64,000 nucleotides of DNA from contig DQFX01000012.1 of NCBI GenBank assembly GCA_003531585.1, positions 9,390 to 73,389 of the forward strand, written 5' to 3'. The stretch comes from Oscillospiraceae bacterium. Its GTDB lineage: Bacteria; Bacillota; Clostridia; Oscillospirales; Ruminococcaceae. Below are positions 1 to 8,387 of this stretch, piece after piece. Within the stretch, counting starts at the first letter, position 1. Every line of letters begins with the position of its first letter. Under the pieces are notes generated by a model that was given only the letters and a program-made list of their open reading frames with translations, had not been told where the DNA came from and did not search any database. Both the position numbers and the translations under genes were made by a program.

Positions 1-1161
1 AGCTTCCTCGGCCTGATCCTTCCTTATCCGCGGGGAGTTCATACTCCCCCAGTGCTGATACGCAGCGATGAATTCAGCGCCCATGCGGCGTGCGCTGTTC
101 ACAAGCTCGGTGAAGTAGTCGCGGCTGTAAATTCCGGCGGGGTTGACCAGACCGCTCTTTGAGAGGTCCCAGCCGGTGTTGTTGGTTATCATGGTCGTAG
201 CGATGACCGCGACTTTTATCCCCTTTACGTCGGTCATAACAAGGGAATGCCCCATGCTGCCGATGTTGAGCATACCGCAGCGCCTTATCTCGGAATCGGC
301 CGCCTTCAGCCCCTCAACGCCGCAGTCGGAATTGTGGTTGTTCGCGGTGACGACCGCGTTGAATCCTGCGGCAGCGACCGCGGAAATAAAAGTAGACGGC
401 GAATTGCAGTTAGGCGCGCCGGTCAGCAGCCGGAGCTGCTCAAACTCGAACGGAGCGCGGTCGATACTGGTGGTCTCAAGCACTCCGGCGGTGAAGTCCG
501 CCCCGGAGAGAATATCCCTGACCCGCCTGAACGAATCGAAGTAGTCGTGCTGGTGCCCGGAGGCAAGCCGCTGGTGCTTGACCGCGCACATAATATCCCC
601 GGTGAACATCATGACAGCCTTCTCGCGGCGCACTGAAAGGCCGCGCCCGACCTCCACGCGGGTAACGAAGGTCTGGCGGTTCTCGGAGGTTATCGTAATA
701 TGCGCCGTGCCCTCTGCCTTTCCGGTGATCTGCCCGAGCGTATCCACCGGAACTATCTCCGGAGCGTCCGACGAAAACGAAGCCTGCGGGACGCGGTTAG
801 CCTCCTCCCAGAAAAGCTGAGCGGTCTCGCCGAGGTCAAGACATACCACCTTCTGCGCGGTAAGCTTAAGCGATATCGGAACGAATCTGACTTTCTGCGA
901 GCGCTCGCCGAGCATCTCCCTGCCGTCCTTTACCGAATAAGCGCAGACCTCCGCAAAGTACTCCCTGCCGTTTGTGAAGCCGAGTATCACCCTGGAGCAG
1001 CCCTGCGCGTAGCGCGTCTTGAACACCTTATCCGGCTCGCTGCCGTCGTAGAAGAACATGCGGTAGCCGGCTGCGCCACTGACCTCGTCCCAGGTGAGCT
1101 GGGCAGACCTGTCCCTGCCGGTTATCCTGAAATTCTGCGGTGCCTTTAAAACCTGTGCCAT
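1..1161 (-). CDS. CapA-family protein with N-terminal FN3 and Ig-like domains, partial
   Basis: The reading frame is open from an ATG at 1161 (preceded by GAGGG) to the window edge, so the C-terminus is missing. In order it shows a fibronectin-III-like region (about residues 1-92), a bacterial Ig-like (Big_2) region (about 95-172) and, from about residue 183, a CapA/PGA_cap metallophosphatase-like domain opening with MMFTGDIMC and followed by TANNHN. CapA proteins are linked to poly-gamma-glutamate capsule or cell-surface polymer metabolism, but many clostridial members are uncharacterised. I see no N-terminal signal peptide, which is odd for a surface-type architecture. It follows the toroid gene by 15 bp and probably shares its promoter. 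The family call is firm; the role is not. Confidence 0.85.
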   Translation of the reverse strand, partial: MAQVLKAPQNFRITGRDRSAQLTWDEVSGAAGYRMFFYDGSEPDKVFKTRYAQGCSRVILGFTNGREYFAEVCAYSVKDGREMLGERSQKVRFVPISLKLTAQKVVCLDLGETAQLFWEEANRVPQASFSSDAPEIVPVDTLGQITGKAEGTAHITITSENRQTFVTRVEVGRGLSVRREKAVMMFTGDIMCAVKHQRLASGHQHDYFDSFRRVRDILSGADFTAGVLETTSIDRAPFEFEQLRLLTGAPNCNSPSTFISAVAAAGFNAVVTANNHNSDCGVEGLKAADSEIRRCGMLNIGSMGHSLVMTDVKGIKVAVIATTMITNNTGWDLSKSGLVNPAGIYSRDYFTELVNSARRMGAEFIAAYQHWGSMNSPRIRKDQAEEA

Positions 1162-1176
1162 TTGTCAACCCTCGTG

Positions 1177-2907
1177 TTATGCTTTGTTGAATGAATTCCT
1201 TAGCTCCTCAAGCCTGCCGTAATTGCGGTAGAACGAATAGTATGCCCCGCAGAAATGCTGGATATCGTCTATTCTCATTCGGAAGCCGTCGTGCCGCACA
1301 AAGAACCCGCCCATATCGCACGCCGGGAACTTCAGATACATGACGAACTCCGGATAGCCGTAGCCGTTGAGCATGTAATCAGCGCGGTGGTATATAGTTT
1401 CCACGAACTTCGCAGCCCTGAACTTTTCAAGGTAGCTGCACTCCAGCCCCTGTTCAAGAATGCGGGAATACATCTCGAACGTTACGCACAGCAGCTCCAA
1501 GTAAGTATGGTAGGTGGTGTCCTGATTGTAGATACGGTCGAGATTAACGTTTGCGTTCTTCAGCCCAAAGCTCAGGTACTTGTCCTCGGGAAGGTGCTTC
1601 GTAAGCTCGTTCATAGCGTATGCGACCCAGTGGTCGCGGTGCTTCTCATAGCCCTCCCGGATGAACCTGTCAGCGGAAAGCGCCGCGGCGTCCAACCACT
1701 TTTTGTCGCCGGTAAACCCGTACAGCCGGGCAAGCGCGAATGTAGCCTCGCCGTCGTAGTACACGGTGCGGAACTTATCCTTCGGCGACAGCGTGGGGAA
1801 ATTCAGCACGTGGAAAAAGCTTCCGTCGCGCTTGTCGAACAGCTCCATAATGCCGTTTCCAAGCTCCTCGCAGAGCGTCCTGTACCGCTGTGAGCCGGTG
1901 GCGTCCATGTATTCCGTCAGCATTATCACCGCGATGGCGTTTCCGCCCACCTTTACCTCGCCCTTCGACTTCTCCGCAAGGTAGACCGTATTCGTCACGC
2001 CGGGGCGGTCGGGGTACTTCTTGAACGTGTTCGCTACCATGTACCCTATCGCCTTCTGAATCTGGTTCAGCGTGAATTTATCCTTCGTAAGCCGGTAGGA
2101 GCAGATAAGGCTCCAGATAGACGAAGAATGCCGCAGGATATTGTACCCGGGAATCTCCTTGTGGAATATCGGGTAGTATCCGTATTCAAACTTTCCGTCC
2201 AGCCCCACCATATTTTCAAGGTACTGCGCCGCCGTTTCAATGACCTCGAGCGCGGTCTTGTCGTCGAATTTCGAGATGATACGCCTGCCGCAGTTGTTTC
2301 CGCTTTCGTAGAGCGGATATACCCCGCCGCCGTCGGTGAAGAAGCTGCGGCAGTCGAAAAGCCGCACCTCCTCCGGGAAGGCGGTGAGCGTCCTCAGACC
2401 GCATGCCGAAAGGCGCTTGTTGACCCTTGTCAGCTCTATTTTATGCTCCTTGTATGTAATGACCCTCGAGCCGTTGATCTCACCCTCGATGAGCGCCGTC
2501 TGCATGCCCTCGTCAAATGAAATACCGCGCCGGAAGAACTCGTTGCGGCTCTTTGCGATAAGCTCCTCAAGCTCCGCGAACGAAACCCTTTCGCTTTTCA
2601 CCGTGACATCCGACTTCACCCATGCAGGCATAAGCCCGCTTTTCCTGACGTACTCCCGGGCCGCACGGCAGGCGCTTTCCCATGCCTCCTCCGGGGAATC
2701 CCCGGCTCCGCGTAACACGGAGGCGCGTGTATTGATATCGCATACGGATATGAACGCGGCGTACTTCCCGCCGTTCATGGCTTCCGCGGACTCCGCCGCG
2801 AGCTTCTCAAAACCGCCGTTTTCCGCATAGCTTTCCCGCAGGATATCCAGCTTTTTTTCAAGGCTGTTCATGAACTCAGCGATAACATGTGGATCAGATA
2901 CTGCCAT
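1177..2907 (-). CDS. alpha/alpha-toroid (six-hairpin glycosidase-like) protein
   Basis: A 576-residue protein, probably cytoplasmic since no signal peptide is visible. The N-terminal ~150 residues are helical and include an alanine-rich segment. From about residue 200 the spacing of aromatic helices (YLENMVGLDGKFEYGY, then SSSIWSLICSYRLT, FATLARLYGF-like segments) resembles the six-hairpin glycosidase/toroid folds that act on glycans. I do not recognise a precise family or catalytic residues. A GTG at 2913 overlaps the Shine-Dalgarno GGAGG, so the ATG at 2907, five bases after GGAGG, is the better start. It directly precedes the CapA-like gene, which suggests a shared cell-surface polymer function (inference). 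Confidence 0.7.
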   Translation of the reverse strand: MAVSDPHVIAEFMNSLEKKLDILRESYAENGGFEKLAAESAEAMNGGKYAAFISVCDINTRASVLRGAGDSPEEAWESACRAAREYVRKSGLMPAWVKSDVTVKSERVSFAELEELIAKSRNEFFRRGISFDEGMQTALIEGEINGSRVITYKEHKIELTRVNKRLSACGLRTLTAFPEEVRLFDCRSFFTDGGGVYPLYESGNNCGRRIISKFDDKTALEVIETAAQYLENMVGLDGKFEYGYYPIFHKEIPGYNILRHSSSIWSLICSYRLTKDKFTLNQIQKAIGYMVANTFKKYPDRPGVTNTVYLAEKSKGEVKVGGNAIAVIMLTEYMDATGSQRYRTLCEELGNGIMELFDKRDGSFFHVLNFPTLSPKDKFRTVYYDGEATFALARLYGFTGDKKWLDAAALSADRFIREGYEKHRDHWVAYAMNELTKHLPEDKYLSFGLKNANVNLDRIYNQDTTYHTYLELLCVTFEMYSRILEQGLECSYLEKFRAAKFVETIYHRADYMLNGYGYPEFVMYLKFPACDMGGFFVRHDGFRMRIDDIQHFCGAYYSFYRNYGRLEELRNSFNKA

Positions 2908-2942
2908 AGACACCTCCGGAAATTACACCTGTGATTTCTTTG

Positions 2943-2971
2943 ATTATAGCATATCTGCACTTATTTGTAAA
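2943..2971 (-). promoter_or_regulatory. promoter of the toroid/CapA-like operon
   Basis: On the minus strand, -35 TTTACA (2966-2971) and -10 TATAAT (2943-2948) are separated by exactly 17 bp, with an extended -10 TGC before TATAAT. The start codon lies about 35 bp downstream. Confidence 0.8.
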
Positions 2972-2983
2972 GAATAAATTAGC

Positions 2984-3115
2984 TTAGATATCTATTATAT
3001 CCTCGTCGCTTTCATTTTTGAACTGCTTGACGAGCTTATCCGCAGCCCTGACGCCGATGATCACCGCCGCAAGGATAGCGGCGCTTGAAATCAGCCTGAA
3101 TACTTCCTTTACCAT
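2984..3115 (-). CDS. 43-residue single-pass membrane protein
   Basis: A short reading frame from ATG at 3115 (preceded by GGGAGGCAACTC) to TAA at 2984. It encodes an amphipathic N-terminus, one hydrophobic segment (about residues 8-22, ISSAAILAAVIIGV) and an acidic C-terminal tail ending EDIIDI. Its start overlaps the last 7 bases of the upstream zinc-ribbon membrane protein gene, so translational coupling is likely. No family is recognised. The strong ribosome binding site and the overlap argue that it is a real gene. Confidence 0.6.
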   Translation of the reverse strand: MVKEVFRLISSAAILAAVIIGVRAADKLVKQFKNESDEDIIDI

Positions 3116-3891
3116 GAGTTGCCTCCCATATACTCAAATCGTTCTGACATTTCATCTGCGCTGTCCACCGGATAATGGTCGGAAAACTGCGCCCACCAGT
3201 AATCCTTGTTATCGCTGATATCCGTGAAATGAATATCCACGCGATAATACTCCAGCCCCGAATCCGCCCAAGCCCTGTAGGACTCATACATCGGATAGTC
3301 CTTCCATGGCTCCTGCTCGCCTTCCTCCGCCGGAAAAGTCAGCACACAGCGGACCTGCTCCACCGGGAGCCGCACATCGTGTATGTATCCCGGCTCGAGG
3401 TGCTGGCAGCTATGCTTCATCTCGATTTTCGCCGGGGAATCCTCGAAGAACGGCTCGACCAGGTTCTTCCTTGCCTCAGACAATGCACAGGCGATATCGT
3501 GGTCGTCAGAAACGACCTCACCGCCGGAAGCCATCACGGTGAACTCCACGCCGTCCAGCGAAAAAACAGCGCCATTATCGCCGGTCACGCTGAGGAAATC
3601 CGGAGAATACAGCTCTTCCGACAGCACCGCGCCGGAATAATTCGCGTCAACGTAAGCCTGAGCGGCTTTTATGTCCCGCTTTGAACCAACCTGACCGAGC
3701 ATTGACGGAAACACAACCGCCGCCGTTATGACGACAGCGCCTGCCGCAAGCACGCCAACTTTCACCCATAGCCTGACCGAATTCTGCTTCTTCAGCTCGC
3801 CGGAAAGCTGGTAATTAATGTTTCCGCACTTCCCGCACGCCGCCGACCTTTTAAGTTGACAGCCGCACTTTTCACAATATAATTTTTTCAT
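3109..3891 (-). CDS. zinc-ribbon membrane protein of unknown function
   Basis: 260 residues. The N-terminus carries two CxxC pairs (YCEKCGC and CGKCG, about residues 5-23), a short zinc ribbon typical of many clostridial membrane proteins. A transmembrane helix follows at about 41-67 and then a ~190-residue extracytoplasmic domain containing tryptophan and acidic clusters. No catalytic motif is recognised. The ATG follows TGAGGTATT, seven bases after the stop of the alkyltransferase gene, and the 3' end overlaps the 43-residue gene. It may sense or stabilise something at the membrane, but no function can be assigned. Confidence 0.7.
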   Translation of the reverse strand: MKKLYCEKCGCQLKRSAACGKCGNINYQLSGELKKQNSVRLWVKVGVLAAGAVVITAAVVFPSMLGQVGSKRDIKAAQAYVDANYSGAVLSEELYSPDFLSVTGDNGAVFSLDGVEFTVMASGGEVVSDDHDIACALSEARKNLVEPFFEDSPAKIEMKHSCQHLEPGYIHDVRLPVEQVRCVLTFPAEEGEQEPWKDYPMYESYRAWADSGLEYYRVDIHFTDISDNKDYWWAQFSDHYPVDSADEMSERFEYMGGNSW

Positions 3892-3897
3892 AATACC

Positions 3898-4215
3898 TCA
3901 CAAACCATTCCAGAGGAACCTGTCCAGATCAACAAATCCGTCCACCGAAACCTCGACGCCCTCCGCCCTGAGAAGCTCCGCCTGCTTATCGGCGCCGCCG
4001 AAAGCGAACGCCGGAGCTGTTTTTCCGAACCTGTTCAGCACGCGGTGACATGGGATCACACCCGGCTCCGGATTCGCATGAAGCGCATAGCCGACCGCCC
4101 TCGCCCAGCGCGGATTCCCGGCGAGCATGGCTATCTGACCGTAGGTTGCGACCTTCCCGCTGGGGATTCTCCTGACGACTTCGTAAATTCGTTCAAAAGC
4201 AGATTTTTCTGACAT
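3898..4215 (-). CDS. methylated-DNA-[protein]-cysteine S-methyltransferase family protein
   Basis: About 105 residues, equal to the DNA-binding/catalytic domain of the MGMT/Ogt family without the N-terminal RNase-H-like domain. It retains the catalytic motif PCHRV (Cys56) and the arginine-finger helix segment RWARAVGYAL, so unlike alkyltransferase-like (ATL) proteins it keeps the acceptor cysteine. The expected role is removal of O6-alkyl groups from guanine, or alkyl-lesion recognition. A longer frame begins at 4248 inside a terminator hairpin. The ATG at 4215 after GGGAGGGAAC is the credible start. It lies just past the clpX terminator, so expression probably depends on read-through. Confidence 0.85.
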   Translation of the reverse strand: MSEKSAFERIYEVVRRIPSGKVATYGQIAMLAGNPRWARAVGYALHANPEPGVIPCHRVLNRFGKTAPAFAFGGADKQAELLRAEGVEVSVDGFVDLDRFLWNGL

Positions 4216-4228
4216 GTTCCCTCCCGAA

Positions 4229-4260
4229 AACAAAACGGCAGACATCACTGCCTGCCGTTA
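4229..4260 (-). terminator. intrinsic terminator after clpX
   Basis: Minus-strand hairpin with arms AACGGCAG and CTGCCGTT followed by TTTTGTTTT, directly after the clpX stop and immediately before the alkyltransferase ribosome binding site. Confidence 0.75.
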
Positions 4261-4264
4261 CCGA

Positions 4265-5560
4265 TCAATTCTTTGCCGCTTTCTTTGCAGGCTTTTTCTT
4301 TCTGTCATGCTCGATGACAGGCTCGCCGGTGCCGTTTACGCAGTCGGCGGTGATCGTGATCTTGCTTATCGTCTCGTCGCTGGGCGCGGTGAACATGATG
4401 TCGCGCAGAGTAGCTTCAACGATGGAGCGCAGACCTCTCGCACCCGTGTTGCGCTCGATGGACTTCTTCGCGATGGCGCGGAGCGCGTCCTGATCGAACT
4501 CAAGGTCGATGTTGTCGGCGTTGAACAGGTACTTGTACTGCTTGATGAGCGCGTTCTTCGGCTCGTCAAGTATACGCACCAGGGCGTCCTCGTCCAGGGC
4601 GTCAAGCACGGTAACGACCGGCAGACGACCGATAAGCTCGGGGATAATTCCGAACTTCACAAGATCCTCCTGGCTTACCTGGTGGAGTATCTTGTAGCTC
4701 TCCTTCTCCTTCTTGGAAGCGACCTCGGCTCCGAAGCCCATCGCAGAGCTTGAAACCCTGGAAGCGATCATCTTCTCAAGACCCTCGAAAGCACCGCCGC
4801 AAATGAACAGTATGTTCTTGGTGTTGATCTGAATGAACTCCTGGTGGGGGTGCTTTCTGCCGCCCTGGGGAGGTACGTTGGAGATGGTACCCTCGACGAT
4901 CTTCAGAAGCGCCTGCTGAACGCCCTCACCGCTTACGTCGCGTGTGATGGAGGTATTCTCGCTGCGTCTGGAGATCTTGTCGATCTCGTCGATGTAGATT
5001 ATGCCGCGCTCAGCCGCTTCGATATCGTAATCGGCAGCCTGAATGAGTCTCAGCAGAACGTTCTCAACGTCCTCGCCGACATATCCCGCCTGGGTCAGCG
5101 TTGTTGCGTCCGCGATTGCGAACGGAACATTCAGCAGCTTCGCCAGGGACTGCGCCAGCATTGTCTTTCCGACGCCGGTAGGGCCGAGCAGCAGCACGTT
5201 GGACTTCTGAAGCTCTACTTCGTCGTCGGCTTCCTCGTCGTTGAGGAAGGTTCTCTTGTAGTGGTTGTAAACGGACACGCTGAGGATCTTCTTTGCCTCG
5301 TCCTGTCCGATGATGTACTGATCGAGATAAGCCTTGATCTCCTCGGGCTTCATAAGCTCGCTGCCGTTGGAGATGAACTCGGACTTGCTGTCGGACACAG
5401 CCGAGGGAGCACGACCGGGCTTGATGTCGCCGCTTTCCACAAGCATATTGTAGGAAGCGAGCACGCACTCGTTGCAGATCACGGATTTTTCGCCAAGACC
5501 TCCGTAGAGGATACGGCGTACTTTATCCTCGCTCTTTCCGCAAAAGGAGCAAACCATCAT
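4265..5560 (-). CDS. clpX: ATP-dependent Clp protease ATP-binding subunit ClpX
   Basis: 431 residues, normal length. ClpX is the AAA+ unfoldase that feeds substrates to ClpP. The N-terminal C4 zinc-binding domain is complete (Cys4, Cys7, Cys29, Cys32). Walker A GPTGVGKT, Walker B IIYIDEIDK, the sensor region and a lysine-rich tail are visible. The IGF-type ClpP-docking loop falls in the expected SSAMGFGAE region as MGF. It is last in the order tig-clpP-clpX, 70 bp after clpP, and is followed by an intrinsic terminator. Two adjacent ATG codons (5560 and 5557) make the start ambiguous by one residue. Confidence 0.98.
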   Translation of the reverse strand: MMVCSFCGKSEDKVRRILYGGLGEKSVICNECVLASYNMLVESGDIKPGRAPSAVSDSKSEFISNGSELMKPEEIKAYLDQYIIGQDEAKKILSVSVYNHYKRTFLNDEEADDEVELQKSNVLLLGPTGVGKTMLAQSLAKLLNVPFAIADATTLTQAGYVGEDVENVLLRLIQAADYDIEAAERGIIYIDEIDKISRRSENTSITRDVSGEGVQQALLKIVEGTISNVPPQGGRKHPHQEFIQINTKNILFICGGAFEGLEKMIASRVSSSAMGFGAEVASKKEKESYKILHQVSQEDLVKFGIIPELIGRLPVVTVLDALDEDALVRILDEPKNALIKQYKYLFNADNIDLEFDQDALRAIAKKSIERNTGARGLRSIVEATLRDIMFTAPSDETISKITITADCVNGTGEPVIEHDRKKKPAKKAAKN

Positions 5561-5582
5561 AATATCTGTATTCCTCTCAAAT

Positions 5583-5622
5583 AGCGAAGCGCCCGGAAAG
5601 CGGCAGCCCTCCGGGGCGTTCT
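5583..5622 (-). other. intercistronic hairpin between clpP and clpX
   Basis: The minus-strand clpP-clpX gap contains a GC-rich inverted repeat (arms around CGCCCCGGA and TCCGGGCG) without a clear U-tract. It may stabilise the processed mRNA or partly attenuate clpX; this is inference. Confidence 0.4.
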
Positions 5623-5630
5623 GTGTTAAA

Positions 5631-6233
5631 TTACTTGATATCCGCTCTGTTTCTGTAAACCTTGTCGATCAGACCGTATTCCAGAGCCTCGTCCGCGGAC
5701 ATGAAGTTGTCACGCTCGGTGTCGCGGCAGATGGTCTCGTAGTCCTTGCCGGTGTTCTCGCTGAGAATGCGGTTCAGACGTTCCTTAGTCCTCTGAAGGT
5801 AGTTGGAGTGGATCATGATGTCAGTTACCTGACCGGAAAGACCGCTGCCGGAAATAAGCGGCTGGTGGATCATAATTTCACTGTTGGGAAGTGCGATACG
5901 CTTACCCTTAGCGCCGGAAGAAAGCAGGAAAGCACCCATTGAAGCAGCCATACCAGTGCAGATGGTCGAAACGTCGCACTTGATGTACTGCATGGTGTCG
6001 TAGATCGCCATACCGTCAGAAACAGACCCTCCGGGGCTATTGATATACAGGTAGATATCCTTGTCAGGATCCTGCCCCTCAAGATAGAGGAGCTGTGCGA
6101 CTACAACGCTTGCTGTCGCCGAATTGACCTGATCATGCAGAAGAATGATACGGTCGTTAAGAAGCCTGGAGAAAATATCGTAGGAACGTTCTCCGTGGTT
6201 GCTCTGCTCTACTACATAAGGAATATAAGCCAT
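5631..6233 (-). CDS. clpP: ATP-dependent Clp protease proteolytic subunit ClpP
   Basis: 200 residues from MAYIPYVV. This ATG follows AAAGGAG at good spacing; an upstream in-frame ATG at 6278 would add 15 non-conserved residues and is rejected. The serine-protease triad is intact: Ser in GMAASMGA, His in MIHQP and Asp in RDTERDN. The oxyanion segment GGSVSDG is also present. ClpP forms the barrel peptidase driven by ClpX here and probably by the ClpE-type unfoldase at 18.3-20.7 kb. It lies between tig and clpX, the common bacterial order. Confidence 0.98.
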   Translation of the reverse strand: MAYIPYVVEQSNHGERSYDIFSRLLNDRIILLHDQVNSATASVVVAQLLYLEGQDPDKDIYLYINSPGGSVSDGMAIYDTMQYIKCDVSTICTGMAASMGAFLLSSGAKGKRIALPNSEIMIHQPLISGSGLSGQVTDIMIHSNYLQRTKERLNRILSENTGKDYETICRDTERDNFMSADEALEYGLIDKVYRNRADIK

Positions 6234-6337
6234 AAAGCTCCTTTCCCCGCTTGCGCGGCTGCCTGTGCCGGTTTCCATAAAGATACGCAGGCTGTCTGTG
6301 CGAAGCCGCCCAGACAGCCGTTGTAATGCTGCTGTGA

Positions 6338-7621
6338 TTACTCGGTAACTTCCTCGATCTTAGCGGAATCGCGAACGAGGTCGAGAGCCTTCTCGATCTT
6401 GAGGTCGTTCTTGATAGCGTCAGCGGGAACAGCTGCCTTGATCTTGTCAACATCCATCTTGTACTGCTCAGCCATATCAGCGTATTCCTTCTCAACGTCC
6501 TCATCGGAAACGGTGATGTTCTCAAGCTCAGCGATCTTCTCGAGTGCAAGGCGGAGGTCAACCTGGCGCTTAGCAACCTCGGTGAAGTTAGCTCTGAACT
6601 GATCCATGGTAACGCCTGTGTACTTAAGGTAATCCTCAACGCTGATGCGGTTTCTTGCGCTCCACTCGCGGACGATCTCGTCGATACGGCGCTGATACAT
6701 AACCTGCGGAACCTCAGCCTTCATCTTGCCGATAACTGCGTCAACAAGCGCGTTGTCGAGGTTTGTGGAAGCCTCGTCAGCGGCTGCCTTCTCAAGCTTG
6801 GACTTGATGTCAGCCTTGTACTCGTCGAGGGTATCGAACTCGCTTACATCCTTAACGAACTCGTCGTCAACGTTCGGAAGCTCCTTACCCTTGATCTCGT
6901 GCAGCTTGCACTTGAATACAGCGGGCTTGCCAGCGAGATTCTCAGCCTGATAGTGCTCAGGGAATGTTACGTTAACATCGAAGTCCTCGCCGATATTCTT
7001 ACCAGCAACCTGCTCCTCGAAGCCGGGGATAAAGGAACCGGAACCAAGCTCCAGCGGGAACTTTTCACCCTTGCCGCCCTCAAAAGCTACGCCGTCGAGG
7101 AAGCCCTCGAAGTCGATAACAGCGGTATCGCCGATCTGAGCTGCTCTGTCCTCAATGGAGATGCTTCTTGCGTTTCTGTTGCGGATCTTATCGATCTCAG
7201 CGTCAACAGCAGCGTCATCTACAGTCTTGGTCGTTTTCTTGACTTCTAATCCCTTGTAGTCAGAAATTTCTACTACCGGCTTAGTGATGATGTCAGCCTT
7301 GAACTTAACGCCGTTCTCCTTGCTTACCTCGACTACCTCGGTGTTCTCAACGTCAACAACGTCGAGACCGGTCTTGTCGATAACTGCAACGATATTCTGG
7401 TTGTACAGACTGTTTACTGCGTCATCATAGAAAACGCTCTCGCCGTACTGAGCCTCGATAACCTTGCGGGGAGCCTTGCCCTTGCGGAAGCCGGGGACAG
7501 TGATGCTCTTCTTTCTCTTGTTGTAAGCTGCGGAGATCGCGTTCTCAAACTCCTCTGCGGTGAAAGAGAACTCGATAGCTGTAGTATTAGTCGCTGTGTT
7601 GTTCTGGGAAATGATTTCCAT
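6338..7621 (-). CDS. tig: trigger factor, ribosome-associated chaperone and peptidyl-prolyl isomerase
   Basis: 427 residues with the standard three parts: an N-terminal ribosome-binding domain with the signature GFRKGKAP, a central FKBP-type isomerase domain (about 150-245, with AVIDFEGFLDG) and a helical C-terminal chaperone domain. It binds near the exit tunnel and helps nascent chains fold. The start ATG follows GGAAGGAATACAATACC. It leads the tig-clpP-clpX cluster and follows a phosphoesterase gene by about 50 bp. No dedicated promoter with good boxes was seen in that gap. Confidence 0.98.
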   Translation of the reverse strand: MEIISQNNTATNTTAIEFSFTAEEFENAISAAYNKRKKSITVPGFRKGKAPRKVIEAQYGESVFYDDAVNSLYNQNIVAVIDKTGLDVVDVENTEVVEVSKENGVKFKADIITKPVVEISDYKGLEVKKTTKTVDDAAVDAEIDKIRNRNARSISIEDRAAQIGDTAVIDFEGFLDGVAFEGGKGEKFPLELGSGSFIPGFEEQVAGKNIGEDFDVNVTFPEHYQAENLAGKPAVFKCKLHEIKGKELPNVDDEFVKDVSEFDTLDEYKADIKSKLEKAAADEASTNLDNALVDAVIGKMKAEVPQVMYQRRIDEIVREWSARNRISVEDYLKYTGVTMDQFRANFTEVAKRQVDLRLALEKIAELENITVSDEDVEKEYADMAEQYKMDVDKIKAAVPADAIKNDLKIEKALDLVRDSAKIEEVTE

Positions 7622-7672
7622 GGTATTGTATTCCTTCCTTGTCCAAGTGGACGTATTTTCAGATCCGCAGTA

Positions 7673-8365
7673 TTATCTGCGTTCAATTAAAACCGGGTCG
7701 AAACCCACACCGTCGGCGGAGACCAGACGGTAATCTATTCCGTTCCTGATGCCGTTGATGGAGCCTTTAATGCTCGAACCGTGGAGATGAGCGTAGTAGC
7801 ACCTCTTCACGCCGTAGCGCTGAAGGACATCGGTCAGATAAACGTTTTCTTCCGCGCGGTAAATCGGCGGATAATGTATGAAAGCAATAAGCTCGCCGCC
7901 GAGCTTGACGCCTTCCTTCAGGGAAGCCTCCAGCCGACCCGCCTCACGAAGCAGCACCTTCATATCCGGCTTCTCGCCGTTTTCGCTTATCCAGCCTCTG
8001 GTGCCGCAGATGGACGCTCCCTCGACCAGATATGCATTGTTAAAAAGAAACTTTATCGAGCTGAATCCGTTGTCGCTCACAAACTTTGTGATCTTGTTCA
8101 TCGTGGACCACCACAAATCGTGGTTGCCCTTGACGAAAATTTTCTGACCCCGCAGCTTCGAGTGGATAAACTCGAGATCCTTGTAGCTCTCTTCCAGCTT
8201 CAGCGCCCAGGAGTGGTCGCCCAGCAGGACGACCGTATCTTCATCGGTGATCTTGCTGTTCCAGTTGGCTTCGATCTTTTCAACATGATTTCCCCACCCG
8301 GGAAAAATATCCATCGGCTTGTCAGTGCCGAGCGATAAGTGAAGGTCGCCTATTGTGTAAAGCAA
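7673..8365 (-). CDS. calcineurin-like metallophosphoesterase
   Basis: 230 residues with the ordered metal-binding motifs of the family: GDLHLS at the N-terminus, GDHSW, GNHDLWW, HYPP and AHLHG. All metal-ligand residues are present, so it should be an active Mn/Fe-type phosphoesterase. The substrate (nucleotide, protein or lipid-linked phosphate) cannot be read from sequence. It sits between thrC (22 bp upstream) and tig and is probably co-transcribed with them. There is no signal peptide, so it is expected to be cytoplasmic. Confidence 0.88.
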   Translation of the reverse strand: MLYTIGDLHLSLGTDKPMDIFPGWGNHVEKIEANWNSKITDEDTVVLLGDHSWALKLEESYKDLEFIHSKLRGQKIFVKGNHDLWWSTMNKITKFVSDNGFSSIKFLFNNAYLVEGASICGTRGWISENGEKPDMKVLLREAGRLEASLKEGVKLGGELIAFIHYPPIYRAEENVYLTDVLQRYGVKRCYYAHLHGSSIKGSINGIRNGIDYRLVSADGVGFDPVLIERR

Positions 8366-8387
8366 TGTCAGCCTCCGTTCTGAACCA

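Noticed and set aside
3898..4248. Longer alkyltransferase start at 4248
   Set aside because: It lies within the clpX terminator hairpin and has no ribosome binding site; the ATG at 4215 has a strong one.
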